Assembly (NCBI GenBank): GCA_036986275.1
Contig: BTRG01000030.1
Coordinates: forward strand, 1-27,949
From: BTRG01 sp036986275
Lineage (GTDB): Bacteria > Pseudomonadota > Gammaproteobacteria > Acidiferrobacterales > SZUA-150
Length of the DNA: 27,949 nt
Reading direction: 5' to 3'
Both the position numbers and the translations under genes were made by a program. This document shows positions 7,821 through 17,375 of this stretch, one piece after another (position 1 is the stretch's first letter; every line of letters starts with the position of its first letter). Under the pieces are notes generated by a model. The model was not told the origin of the DNA and made no database searches. It worked only from the letters and a program-made list of their open reading frames with translations.

Positions 7821-8889
7821 GGGCAAGCTCCCGGCAACAGTCGGCGACTGCCTCAGTAGCATCCGGCATAGCACAGGCCAATGCGGCCTGCGCCATCTCA
7901 ACCAATTTATCCCGATTCTCTGAAAACTCACGAATCAGTACGGCTACATGATTGACTGTGAACTCCGATTCATTAATCAGAATCGCGGCACCTCTTTCTG
8001 ACAAGAATCGAGCATTAACAGTTTGATGATCATCCACCGCATGCGGGTACGGAACCAAAATGGCAGCTATACCTACAACAGATATCTCGCTGACTGTCAT
8101 CGCACCTGCTCGGCACACTATAAGGTCTGCCCAGGAATAAGCCTCGTTAATATCTTCTATGAATGCTGTAACTCTGGAGCCTATCTTCAGGTCAGCATAG
8201 CTGGTCCGAGTTAATTGTTCCTGCATCACACCACATTGATGCCAGACATCGAGTAACAAGTGATTCTGCAATGTTTGAAACACTTGTGGCATAATACGGT
8301 TAAACATAGCGGCGCCCTGGCTACCGCCTATTACCAGTATTCTTATTGTACTGTCCTGCCTGTTCAGACGAGTTGCCGGTCTCTCTATAGCAATAATGTC
8401 TTCCCTTACAGGATTACCAACATGCTTTGCAGCTATAGCCTCACCAAAAGCATCAGGAAATCCGCATAGCACTCTGTCTGCTATCAAGGCCAGCATTCTG
8501 TTCGTCAAACCAGGAACGGCATTTTGTTCGTGTACTACTAAAGGTTTGCGTAACAACCATGCTGCGATAGCACCTGGGCCAGATACAAACCCGCCCATGG
8601 CCAGTACTACCCCTGGCTCCCTCTTATTAATAATGTAAAGTGATTGAATTACAGCCAGTCCCAAACGTATTGGTAACAATAACCAGCCAAGCAGACCCTT
8701 ACCGCGTAGTCCGCTGATAGTGATTTCATCAAGCTCAATACCAGCATCCGGGACAGTACGCGCTTCTATTCCGTATCGCGTACCGATCCAGGTCACCTTC
8801 ATATTCTCTGCCATCAGTGTTCTGGCAACAGCAAGGCCCGGGAAGACATGTCCGCCCGTACCACCTGCTAAAATTATTGCGCCAGTCAA
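7813..8889 (-). CDS. murG: Lipid II synthase, UDP-GlcNAc transferase MurG
   Basis: MurG transfers GlcNAc onto lipid I at the inner face of the cytoplasmic membrane, giving lipid II. It has 358 residues (E. coli 355). The glycine-rich GGTGGHVFPGLA loop at 9-20 binds the lipid pyrophosphate. GGSQGA in the C-terminal half and CRAGAMTVSE, with PYPHAVDDHQ, form the UDP-GlcNAc pocket. It overlaps ftsW by four bases at its start and murC by eight at its end, so ftsW-murG-murC are translationally linked. Confidence 0.97.
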   Translation of the reverse strand: MTGAIILAGGTGGHVFPGLAVARTLMAENMKVTWIGTRYGIEARTVPDAGIELDEITISGLRGKGLLGWLLLPIRLGLAVIQSLYIINKREPGVVLAMGGFVSGPGAIAAWLLRKPLVVHEQNAVPGLTNRMLALIADRVLCGFPDAFGEAIAAKHVGNPVREDIIAIERPATRLNRQDSTIRILVIGGSQGAAMFNRIMPQVFQTLQNHLLLDVWHQCGVMQEQLTRTSYADLKIGSRVTAFIEDINEAYSWADLIVCRAGAMTVSEISVVGIAAILVPYPHAVDDHQTVNARFLSERGAAILINESEFTVNHVAVLIREFSENRDKLVEMAQAALACAMPDATEAVADCCRELAHA

Positions 8890-10052
8890 CGTCGTCTCCA
8901 GGTTCGTGTTCGCAACTCTCTTTCCACCATCAGTAGCAAACCGACTGCAATACTACTTGATAAAATACTGCTACCTCCATAACTCATAAAAGGCAGCGTA
9001 AGTCCCTTGGTTGGCAAAACTCCCATATTAACGCCCATATTTATCATGGCTTGCGCACCCAACCATACAGCTATGCCTTGCACAAGACGCGCTGCATATA
9101 ATTGACCACTTTCCTCAGCCGACCTGGCAATTATCAATGCCCTCGTTACCAGTACACCAAACAAAACGATCACCAGTAAAATACCTAATAGTCCAAATTC
9201 CTCGGCAAACACTGCAAATAAAAAATCAGTATGTGCTGCAGGCAGGTAAGAAAGTTTTTGTATACTGGCGCCGAGACCGACTCCAAACCACTCGCCTCGA
9301 CCAAATGCGATAAGTGCTTGTACCAACTGAAAACCGGCATCAAATGGATCTGCCCAGGGATCAAGAAAACCTGTTACGCGGTTCATGCGATAAGGGGATA
9401 TCAAAGTCAGGGCAACCATGCTGCCGGCTCCGGCAAATACAATGGCCATAAAGTGCCAGAATCTCACGCCAGCCAGAAACATCATAGTTAGCACGGTAAT
9501 AGATATCACCGCTACGGTTCCCAGATCAGGTTCTTGCAACAGCAACACACCTACGATAGCGACTACGAGACCTATCATAAGTATGCCGGGTACAAACAAC
9601 TTCAGTTTTTCCTGGTGCCTAACTAGATAGCCGGCAACATAGACCACCATTGCCAACTTAACGAACTCAGATGGCTGTACATTAAATATACCCAGACGCA
9701 ACCAGCGAGAGCTTCCATTAATACTGACACCAATACCTGGAACCACGACCAATACCAATAATATTATGCCGGTTAGCAACAGAAAAGGACCCGCAGCCTC
9801 CCACTGGCGTATACGCATATGCATCACCAGAACCATCAATCCCAGACCCAAAATCACATGCACAATATGACGACTTATAAAATAAAATGCATTTCCTGTC
9901 GTCTGTTCTGCAATTGAAATCGATGCCGAATAAACCATTATCGACCCCAGAGACAGCAATAAAATAAGGCTGGACATAATCCAGGGATCCCATTGCGGAT
10001 ACTGATATCCTGCAGCACGACTTGCAGAAATATTAACGCTTGCACTAGTCAT
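8886..10052 (-). CDS. ftsW: Septal peptidoglycan glycosyltransferase FtsW
   Basis: FtsW is the SEDS-family polymerase that works with FtsI at the septum. The 388 residues hold about ten membrane segments. SEDS hallmarks are visible: QPSEFVKLAMV at about 126-136, the extracellular loop DPFDAGFQLVQALIAFGRGE (235-254), then LPAAHTDFLFA with the catalytic Asp at 276, and LPFMSYGGSS near the end. The segment order and GLGASIQKLSYLP separate it from RodA. It overlaps the murD end by eight bases and the murG start by four. Confidence 0.97.
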   Translation of the reverse strand: MTSASVNISASRAAGYQYPQWDPWIMSSLILLLSLGSIMVYSASISIAEQTTGNAFYFISRHIVHVILGLGLMVLVMHMRIRQWEAAGPFLLLTGIILLVLVVVPGIGVSINGSSRWLRLGIFNVQPSEFVKLAMVVYVAGYLVRHQEKLKLFVPGILMIGLVVAIVGVLLLQEPDLGTVAVISITVLTMMFLAGVRFWHFMAIVFAGAGSMVALTLISPYRMNRVTGFLDPWADPFDAGFQLVQALIAFGRGEWFGVGLGASIQKLSYLPAAHTDFLFAVFAEEFGLLGILLVIVLFGVLVTRALIIARSAEESGQLYAARLVQGIAVWLGAQAMINMGVNMGVLPTKGLTLPFMSYGGSSILSSSIAVGLLLMVERELRTRTWRRR

Positions 10053-11430
10053 CCATTTTTACCTTAGAGGCCAGTGAATCCTTAACGGCCTGACGAAATG
10101 CCTCACCTCTTTCTTCAAAACTGCGGTACATATCAAAACTGGCACAGGCGGGGGATAACAACACTGCGTCACCAGTCCTGGCAATACTGCCGGCCTTGGT
10201 AACGGCTTCATCAATGGATCTGGCATGAATTACATCAGCAACATCACGAATGGCATTCTCAATCAATGCGGCATCGCGACCTATGACAATGACTGCTCTG
10301 GCCTTAGCCGCTACGGGCTCCCTGAGCTCATTAAAATCCGCGCCCTTACCTTCACCGCCGACAATAAGAACTACCTTATTTCTATCTATCCCCTGCACGG
10401 CAGCGATTGTCGAACCGACATTGGTGCCCTTGGAATCATTCACCCACAGCACCCCATCCTGGTCTGCAATCACTTCTGTTCGATGTGGCAATCCGGAGAA
10501 TTCCTGCAATGCCTTTTTCATGGCATCGTACGACACGCCTATTACACTACACAGTGCCATTGCAGCGAGGGCGTTGGCTATGTTGTGTTGGCCGACAAGT
10601 CTTACCTCGGATACGGGAAGAATGGCACGATCACCATGCACCAGCCATTGTTCATCGTTTCTATCCATCAAACCAAAATCACATTCACGTTCGGGCGCGC
10701 TCAAACCAAAATAGATTACTTCGCGGTTTGCCCTGGCCAATCTTGCAACCCTGGCATCATCTGCATTCAGTACCATGACTCCATTTCCGGAAAATATCTT
10801 TTGCTTGGCGCGACAATACTCTTCAAGACTGTCATAGCGGTCCATATGATCCGGGCTAACATTTAAAAATGCGGCCGCACGCGCATTTAAACTGAATGTT
10901 GCCTCCAGTTGAAAACTGGACAATTCAAGTACATAGATATCTGGTTGCGGTTTTTCCAGTAGCGTTAATACCGGCACCCCGATATTCCCACCCAGTTCAG
11001 TCTGAAGATGGGCCGCTCTACACATTTCCGCGACAAGTGTTGTGACTGTGCTCTTACCATTAGAACCCGTAATGGCAATTACATCGGCCTTCACGTCGCG
11101 TACAAATAATTCCACATCACCTACAATCTCCAGGCCCTGATTACGTGCATCAACCAGAAACGGCTCAACCAATGGTACACCGGGACTAACTACTATAATA
11201 TAATAGTGCTCGTTAAGCGTTAACGGAAATGGGCCTGTTCTTATTTGTAAATCTTCACATTGTTCAATAAATTCTTTTGCAACCTGCATGCAATCACGAC
11301 TGTCCATTGCGGTCACGGAATAGCCCTGTCGACACAAATACGCAATAGCGGATAAACCGGTTTTACCCAGCCCGACTACCAATGCCTTATGTGTTTCCAT
11401 TTTTTCCATCTCCGCCGCCAAGTTGATCAT
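10045..11430 (-). CDS. murD: UDP-N-acetylmuramoyl-L-alanine--D-glutamate ligase
   Basis: MurD adds D-Glu in the cytosolic stem-peptide pathway. The 461 residues show an N-terminal Rossmann part (VVGLGKTGLSA, about 18-28), the P-loop TGSNGKSTVT at 121-130, the NVSPDHMDRY motif and LPHRTE in the middle domain, and the C-terminal VNDSKGTNVGST and VLLSPACASFDMY motifs. The start at 11430 overlaps the mraY stop by four bases, in line with its neighbours; a Met at residue 8 or 11 cannot be excluded. Confidence 0.97.
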   Translation of the reverse strand: MINLAAEMEKMETHKALVVGLGKTGLSAIAYLCRQGYSVTAMDSRDCMQVAKEFIEQCEDLQIRTGPFPLTLNEHYYIIVVSPGVPLVEPFLVDARNQGLEIVGDVELFVRDVKADVIAITGSNGKSTVTTLVAEMCRAAHLQTELGGNIGVPVLTLLEKPQPDIYVLELSSFQLEATFSLNARAAAFLNVSPDHMDRYDSLEEYCRAKQKIFSGNGVMVLNADDARVARLARANREVIYFGLSAPERECDFGLMDRNDEQWLVHGDRAILPVSEVRLVGQHNIANALAAMALCSVIGVSYDAMKKALQEFSGLPHRTEVIADQDGVLWVNDSKGTNVGSTIAAVQGIDRNKVVLIVGGEGKGADFNELREPVAAKARAVIVIGRDAALIENAIRDVADVIHARSIDEAVTKAGSIARTGDAVLLSPACASFDMYRSFEERGEAFRQAVKDSLASKVKMDD

Positions 11431-12509
11431 CTGATCTTCAACGTTGCCAGACCGGACAACACAAGTATCAATGTAATAATCCAGAATCTGACAATCACTC
11501 TGGGTTCAGGCCAACCTTTAAGTTCAAAGTGATGATGCAATGGCGCCATTCTAAAAATACGCTTACCAATCAACTTATAAGAAGTGACCTGCAGGATTAC
11601 CGAGACAGTCTCCATTACAAAAATGCCGCCCATGATGAACAGAACAATTTCCTGCCGCACGACCACTGCTACAATACCCAAAGCCGCGCCCAGAGCCAGC
11701 GCGCCAATGTCACCCATAAACACCATGGCTGGATACGTGTTAAACCAGAGGAATCCCAGACCTGCACCGACTATGGCACCGCAAAAAATCAATACTTCGC
11801 CCACACCGTAAATATAAGGAATACCCAGATAACTGGAAAAGTTTAGATGGCCGGTAACATAGGCAAATACCGCCAGACCACCCGCTACCATGACAGTAGG
11901 CATGATGGCAAGACCATCCAATCCATCGGTAAGATTGACTGCATTGCTTGAACCCACAATAACGAGATAGGCAAACAATACATAGATTGGACCCATGTAT
12001 AACGACACATCCTTAAAGAAAGGAACAATCAAGGATATTTCGGCTTCACTACCTGCCGTGGAATAGAGAAACAAGGCTGCGCTGATCCCTGCCAGGCTTT
12101 GCCAGAAATATTTTTTTATAGCGCCTATACCTTTAGGGTCCTTATTCACCAATTTCTTATAATCGTCAGCCCAGCCAATCACTCCGAAGGCCAGGGTTGT
12201 CAACAAAACCACCCAAACAAAACGATTACTCAAATCGGCCCACAATAATGTTGAAACACTGATGGCAACGAGTATCAATGCGCCACCCATGGTGGGCGTC
12301 CCTGCTTTAGCCAGATGCGATTCCGGGCCATCATCCCTTATCGTCTGTCCTATTTGATAGCGATTCAGACGACGTATCATGGCAGGACCAATCACCAGAC
12401 AAATCAGTAACGATGTCAGCACGCCCAGGATTCCCCGAAAAGTCAAGTAGCGGAATACATTAAAAGCACTTATATCATCAGCAAGTATATTGAAGAGATA
12501 ATAAAGCAT
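11427..12509 (-). CDS. mraY: Phospho-N-acetylmuramoyl-pentapeptide transferase MraY
   Basis: MraY links UDP-MurNAc-pentapeptide to undecaprenyl phosphate, making lipid I in the inner membrane. At 360 residues it matches the E. coli length. It is very hydrophobic with about ten helices. Family motifs appear in order: DGPESHLAKAGTPTMGG at 60-76, the aspartates D115-D116 in WADDYKK, NAVNLTDGLDGL at 189-200, D267 in MGDIGA, and the HHHFE loop at 325-329. Those aspartates correspond to the metal and catalytic residues of the family. murF ends 12 bases upstream. Confidence 0.98.
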   Translation of the reverse strand: MLYYLFNILADDISAFNVFRYLTFRGILGVLTSLLICLVIGPAMIRRLNRYQIGQTIRDDGPESHLAKAGTPTMGGALILVAISVSTLLWADLSNRFVWVVLLTTLAFGVIGWADDYKKLVNKDPKGIGAIKKYFWQSLAGISAALFLYSTAGSEAEISLIVPFFKDVSLYMGPIYVLFAYLVIVGSSNAVNLTDGLDGLAIMPTVMVAGGLAVFAYVTGHLNFSSYLGIPYIYGVGEVLIFCGAIVGAGLGFLWFNTYPAMVFMGDIGALALGAALGIVAVVVRQEIVLFIMGGIFVMETVSVILQVTSYKLIGKRIFRMAPLHHHFELKGWPEPRVIVRFWIITLILVLSGLATLKIR

Positions 12510-12521
12510 GTGAACGTTCCT

Positions 12522-13865
12522 CTAGTCTTCCTGCCTGCGAACAATCCCTTCGACTACATTTTCCATATGCATTGACCTTGAACCTTTCACCAATACAGTT
12601 GTATCTGAATGCAGGCAATCTATTAGTGACTCAACCAATTCCTGATGACTCGCATAATGTCCTGCACCTTTGGCAAAAGTTTGTACGGTGTGTTTTGTAA
12701 GATCGCCAAGTGCAAACAAACGTGAGACTCCGATTTTCTTTGCCAGCCTACCGACACGCTTGTGTATGTCCGGACCCAAGTCACCCAGTTCCGCCATATC
12801 TCCCAATACCAGTATGCGTTCACCCTGGGCCTCTTTGAGTACTTCCAGCCCAACTGATAATGAAGCAGGATTGGCGTTATAGGTATCATCAATTATCCTG
12901 GCACCACTCACTCCATGCTTGACTTCGAGACGTCCATTTATCGCACGAAGCTTTTCAAGACCGGTTTTGATATCGGCCAGATCTGCGCCGGCAGCCAGCG
13001 ATGCAGCAGTCGCAGCCAGGGCATTGGCAGCGTTATGTCGACCTAATACAGATAAGTTCATGGATACTTCCCCCTTGTTGGTGGATACAATGAGACGGCA
13101 ACCGTTGACATCAGGATGATAAACACCTTTAACATCAGCCTGATCTGAAAATCCAAACGTAACTACTGTTTGTTTCTTAGCTTGTTCCCTCCAGAATTCG
13201 CAATAAGGATCATCGGCATTTATCACTGCGATACCATTTTCCGCCAACCCCGAGAACATCTCTGCTTTTGCCGCTGCGACAGACGCGACATTGCCCAAAC
13301 CGGCCAGATGGGCCTCTGAAGCATTTGTAATGACGCCAACGTCGGGCCGCACCAGACCGGAGAGATGGGCTATTTCTCCCAAGTGATTCATGCCCATTTC
13401 TATCACTGCTGAACGATGCTTGCGTCGCAAGCGCAGCAGGGTCAGTGGTACACCAATATCATTATTCAGATTACCCTGCGTTGCCAAACAAGGCGCCTTG
13501 CATGACAGTATGGTGGCTATCATTTCTTTTACAGTTGTCTTGCCATTACTCCCGGTTACACCAATAACCGGAATATTAAAATGTATTCGCCAGTAGGCAG
13601 CAAGTAGACCCAGGGCTATGCGCGTATCATCTACCTTGATATACGGTAAGGCTGTTGCCAACTCTTTTATAAGAACAGCGCCGATGGCCCCTTTCGATAT
13701 GGCTTGAGCCAGAAAGTTATGGCCATCAAACTTTGGACCTCGCAGGGCAATAAACAGGTCGCCCTGTTCAGTTGTCCTGGTATCGGTTGACACACCGGTG
13801 AATATCACATCCTCACCGCTGAGCACCCCTTGCATGGATTCGGCTGCAACCGACATAGACATCAT
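12522..13865 (-). CDS. murF: UDP-MurNAc-tripeptide--D-alanyl-D-alanine ligase
   Basis: MurF attaches the D-Ala-D-Ala made by Ddl to the UDP-MurNAc-tripeptide. The 447 residues carry the P-loop TGSNGKTTVKEM at about 104-115, EMGMNHLGEI and the NASEAHL motif in the ATPase domain. The C-terminal domain shows RIIDDTYNANPASL and VLGDMAELG. The N-terminus has the MurE/MurF-type GVSTDTRTTEQGDLFIAL segment. The first ATG overlaps the murE stop by four bases; a second ATG follows at once, so the start is uncertain by one to three codons. Confidence 0.97.
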   Translation of the reverse strand: MMSMSVAAESMQGVLSGEDVIFTGVSTDTRTTEQGDLFIALRGPKFDGHNFLAQAISKGAIGAVLIKELATALPYIKVDDTRIALGLLAAYWRIHFNIPVIGVTGSNGKTTVKEMIATILSCKAPCLATQGNLNNDIGVPLTLLRLRRKHRSAVIEMGMNHLGEIAHLSGLVRPDVGVITNASEAHLAGLGNVASVAAAKAEMFSGLAENGIAVINADDPYCEFWREQAKKQTVVTFGFSDQADVKGVYHPDVNGCRLIVSTNKGEVSMNLSVLGRHNAANALAATAASLAAGADLADIKTGLEKLRAINGRLEVKHGVSGARIIDDTYNANPASLSVGLEVLKEAQGERILVLGDMAELGDLGPDIHKRVGRLAKKIGVSRLFALGDLTKHTVQTFAKGAGHYASHQELVESLIDCLHSDTTVLVKGSRSMHMENVVEGIVRRQED

Positions 13866-15352
13866 GCAGCCTCCCTTAGAAGATCAAGTACAGTCTGCCT
13901 GTCGCTATACAAAATTTTCTCAGTACCGATAATCTGGTAATTTTCATGACCTTTACCAGCAACTAACACTGCATCATCTGGCCTGGCGTGTGTCACCGCA
14001 TACTGGATAGCCGTGCGGCGCTGTTTTTCTATAACTGGCTTATGCTTCATAGCTGCAACAATGGAATTAATGATGGTATCCGGATCCTCTGTCCGGGGAT
14101 TGTCATTAGTCACCACCACGCGGTCAGCATATTGGTCTGCTATAGCGCCCATCTCATGACGTTTACCCTTGTCGCGGTCACCACCACACCCGAATACACA
14201 CCATAACTCTCCAGTACAATGTTCACGCACTGACTCTAAGGCCTGATATAGGGCATCCGGGGTGTGTGCATAATCCACGATTACCATGGGCTGTGTATTA
14301 CTTGCTCTAAAACATTCCATACGCCCCAGGACTGGATGGAGCTGGCTGATAATAGCTGGCATTTCTTCAGGCCTATAACCTTCAATATGTAGAACAGCAA
14401 GCACTACAGCAATATTCATGGCATTAAACTTGCCAAATAAGGGACACTCAATTTCAATCTGCTTACTATCCATGTTAACCGAGAGTAACAGGCCCTTTTC
14501 TGATGTACTGATAACATTGGTCTTGATATCACCCTGCTCAGCAGCATAACCAAGCAATAGCAACTGTGGCTCATTACGAGCCTTGAGTTCCTTATAAAGC
14601 TTACTGCCATACTCATCATCAACATTAATAACTGCAGATCTTAATCCTGGCATATAAAACAATTGAGACTTGGATACCATGTAAGCCATCATGTCTCCAT
14701 GATAATCCAGGTGGTCCCGACTTAAATTAGTAAACACAGCCGTGGAAAAACACACGCCGTCTACTCTTCCTTGATGCAACGCGTGTGATGACACTTCTAT
14801 ACAAACATATTCTGCACCGGCATCAGCAAATTGCGCTAACAATCTATGTACTGTTATACTGTCCGGTGTTGTATTCAGAGTGGGTTCAAGGTCATTAATA
14901 AATCCATTACCCAGCGTACCGATAACTGCACAATGCTTTTGACTGTTGTCGTGAGAAGACATATTCAGTGCCTGCGCCAACAATTGCGTGCATGTTGTCT
15001 TGCCATTCGTACCTGTCACACCAATCACCTTCAGCCTTGATGAGGGTGAACCAAAGAATCTATCAGCAATCAAACCAAGGCGATTCTTCAAATCCTCTAT
15101 TACTACAACCGTCACAACTGATTCTTGTGAGATAGTATTCGGTTCTTTCTCACACAACACAGCAATAGCACCCCGATCCACTGCAGCAGCAATATATTCA
15201 TGACCATCATCGGTGACACCGGTAACGGCAATAAACAGAGCGCCAGGAATAATCGCCCGGCTATCCAGAAAAAGATCAACAAGCTCCCGATCCTGTGACT
15301 CCTCGATCTTAGCTATTCCTTGCAACAAGCTTGTCAGTTTTACTTTATTCAT
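13862..15352 (-). CDS. murE: UDP-MurNAc-L-Ala-D-Glu--meso-diaminopimelate ligase
   Basis: MurE adds the third residue of the stem peptide. The 496 residues include LDSRAIIPGALFIAV near the N-terminus, the P-loop TGTNGKTT at 113-120, TTPDS, a Lys at 228 in MVSKSQ suited to carbamylation, and DYAHTPD at 360-366. The decisive motif is DNPR at 417-420, which in this family marks meso-diaminopimelate use, as expected for a Gram-negative. murF overlaps its end, and the start lies 14 bases after the ftsI stop. Confidence 0.97.
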   Translation of the reverse strand: MNKVKLTSLLQGIAKIEESQDRELVDLFLDSRAIIPGALFIAVTGVTDDGHEYIAAAVDRGAIAVLCEKEPNTISQESVVTVVVIEDLKNRLGLIADRFFGSPSSRLKVIGVTGTNGKTTCTQLLAQALNMSSHDNSQKHCAVIGTLGNGFINDLEPTLNTTPDSITVHRLLAQFADAGAEYVCIEVSSHALHQGRVDGVCFSTAVFTNLSRDHLDYHGDMMAYMVSKSQLFYMPGLRSAVINVDDEYGSKLYKELKARNEPQLLLLGYAAEQGDIKTNVISTSEKGLLLSVNMDSKQIEIECPLFGKFNAMNIAVVLAVLHIEGYRPEEMPAIISQLHPVLGRMECFRASNTQPMVIVDYAHTPDALYQALESVREHCTGELWCVFGCGGDRDKGKRHEMGAIADQYADRVVVTNDNPRTEDPDTIINSIVAAMKHKPVIEKQRRTAIQYAVTHARPDDAVLVAGKGHENYQIIGTEKILYSDRQTVLDLLREAA

Positions 15353-15366
15353 ACATTCAGCCTGGC

Positions 15367-17088
15367 CTAAGCTGTGTCCCGGGATTTCTGTTGTACGATA
15401 TAGCGATCATTCGGGAGCTCCATACCATCAGGTGCAATATTCAGCAGCCGCATGGCGCCGGACATCACTCGACTAAATACAGGTGCTGCTACACGACCGC
15501 CGAAGTAATCGCCCCCCCTGGGATCGTCGACCGTTACCACCATCACCAGTCTCGGATCAGAAGCAGGCGCCATTCCGGCAAATAAGGAAATATAATTCTT
15601 CTCCGAATAGGATCCGGAGATTAGCTTGTGTACGGTGCCTGTTTTGCCTGCAACACGATAATGCTGTACTTGCGCAGCTGCCCCGGTACCATGACTGCCA
15701 ACAGCCAGCTCCAACATGGCACGCACACGTCTGGCCGTTGTCACGGAAAACACGCGCCTCCCTTCAATTTCATTTCCATCATGAAGAAGTATGGTTACCG
15801 GCAACAGCACACCATCATTTGCTATGGCCGTATAGGCCCGTGCCAATTGCACAGGTGTAACTGATAGACCATAGCCAAAAGAAATCGCCGCATGGTCAAT
15901 TTTGACCCATCGATTCGAGGCATTAAGTTTTCCTACCACCTCACCTGGTAGACCACTCCCTGTTAGACTACCAAAACCAACATCACTATACTGCTTCCAC
16001 AATTCCTTCTTATTCATTGCCAGCGCTATTTTTGTCGCACCCACATTACTCGATTTCTCTAACACGCCCGCCACGGACAGATAACCGTAATTATGTGTAT
16101 CACGGATTGTTTTTTTACCCACCTTGAATAAGCCCGGTGAGGTATTAATCAGGGTTGCCGGTTTGAATCGGCCGCTCTCCAGACCCAGAGCTATAGTAAA
16201 AGGTTTAACGGTTGAACCCGGCTCCAGTACATCAGTCACTGAGCGATTTCTAAACAAACGACTGCGCAATCCGGAGCGGTTATTCGGATTAAATCCTGGC
16301 TCATTTACCATCGCCAGAATCTCACCAGTCTTTGCATCCAGAACCACAACAGAACCTGAAGATGCTTTATGTTGCTTGACGGCAGCCTTAAGCTCTCTGT
16401 AAGCAAGATATTGAATGCGTCTATCCAGGCTTAGTGTAATATCCTTACCTGGTACCGGCAGGCGTATGTTCTCCACGCTCTCGACAATGTTCCCCAATCT
16501 GTCCTTGAGCACTCTTTTCTTTCCCGGGATAGCTCGCAACAACGGATCGTAGATTAGCTCAAGCCCTTCCTGGCCGTGGTCATCTATGTTTGTAAAACCG
16601 ATGACATGTCCGGACACAGGACCAGTGGGATAATAGCGACGGTATTCACGTTGCAGATAGACACCGGGAATTGCCAGTTCCTTTACTTTATTGGCAACCT
16701 GTGGCGTAACATGCCTCTTGAGATACATAAACTCACGCCCGCTGTGCCGGTTATAGGAACGTGATATCTCTCCTGTGCTGACTCGCAAAATATCTGCTAG
16801 CTGTGTCCATCGATCACGTGACTCGCCAAATGTCCTGGGATGTGCCCACACCGAATCTACTGGTGTACTAATGGCCAATGGTGCACCATTTCGATCACGT
16901 ATCATGCCCCGTACGGCATTCTCCTTAACATCACGCAAGTAACGGGCCTTGCCTTGTTGCTGTAAGTATTCGGAACTCATTACCTGAAGATAACCGGCCC
17001 TTATGGCTAGCAATACCAGGAAAGATACAAACGTCACAATGACTACAGTCTGTCGTCCCGTATTCGTATTAGTTCTTTTTCTTGTCAT
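15367..17088 (-). CDS. ftsI: Septal transpeptidase FtsI (PBP3)
   Basis: FtsI is the class B penicillin-binding protein that cross-links septal peptidoglycan in partnership with FtsW. It has 573 residues with one N-terminal membrane helix at about 13-31. The pedestal domain begins with RDRNGAPLAISTPVDSVWA. The transpeptidase motifs are SxxK at 292-295 (STVK), SxN at 346-348 (SSN) and KTG at 482-484. The start sits five bases after the ftsL stop. All catalytic residues are present. The gene is in its standard place between ftsL and murE. Confidence 0.97.
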   Translation of the reverse strand: MTRKRTNTNTGRQTVVIVTFVSFLVLLAIRAGYLQVMSSEYLQQQGKARYLRDVKENAVRGMIRDRNGAPLAISTPVDSVWAHPRTFGESRDRWTQLADILRVSTGEISRSYNRHSGREFMYLKRHVTPQVANKVKELAIPGVYLQREYRRYYPTGPVSGHVIGFTNIDDHGQEGLELIYDPLLRAIPGKKRVLKDRLGNIVESVENIRLPVPGKDITLSLDRRIQYLAYRELKAAVKQHKASSGSVVVLDAKTGEILAMVNEPGFNPNNRSGLRSRLFRNRSVTDVLEPGSTVKPFTIALGLESGRFKPATLINTSPGLFKVGKKTIRDTHNYGYLSVAGVLEKSSNVGATKIALAMNKKELWKQYSDVGFGSLTGSGLPGEVVGKLNASNRWVKIDHAAISFGYGLSVTPVQLARAYTAIANDGVLLPVTILLHDGNEIEGRRVFSVTTARRVRAMLELAVGSHGTGAAAQVQHYRVAGKTGTVHKLISGSYSEKNYISLFAGMAPASDPRLVMVVTVDDPRGGDYFGGRVAAPVFSRVMSGAMRLLNIAPDGMELPNDRYIVQQKSRDTA

Positions 17089-17093
17089 GATAC

Positions 17094-17375
17094 TTAGTGT
17101 TGAAGTGTTCGCTGAATAACAACGACTTGATCAGGTGCAGGGGTCACCATACCCAGACGCTGACGCGCCGTAGTCTCCACACGATGATGTTGTGACCACG
17201 TCCCTTCCTCTAAAAGCAACCTTCCCCATTCAATGTTTAAGGCATCGCGCTCAGCATGCAGTTCTTCAAGCTGCGTAAACAGAGACCTGCCCTGTTGGCG
17301 TGTCCCGACCACTACAGCAGAAAAAATCAGCATTGCGAAAAACAAGACAGGCATGGCCTTACTTGACCACATCAT
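17094..17375 (-). CDS. ftsL: Cell division protein FtsL
   Basis: A small bitopic membrane protein of the FtsQLB complex. Its 93 residues hold a short N-terminus, one membrane helix at about 8-24 and a periplasmic leucine-zipper-like stretch (about 30-60, rich in L/E/R at heptad spacing), then ARQRLGMVTPAPDQVVVI, a common end pattern in FtsL. Sequence conservation is weak in this family; the call depends on size, topology, that end motif, and position between rsmH and ftsI. The ATG overlaps the rsmH stop by four bases. Confidence 0.93.
   Translation of the reverse strand: MMWSSKAMPVLFFAMLIFSAVVVGTRQQGRSLFTQLEELHAERDALNIEWGRLLLEEGTWSQHHRVETTARQRLGMVTPAPDQVVVIQRTLQH

Noticed and set aside
7821..7931. 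N-terminal extension of murC by 37 codons
   Set aside because: It overlaps murG by 119 bases, has no family-like sequence, and the internal ATG 7820 has GGGAG and begins the conserved MurC N-terminus.
10225..10866. 213-codon frame antisense to murD
   Set aside because: murD motifs cover the region on the minus strand; the antisense translation has no domain-like pattern.
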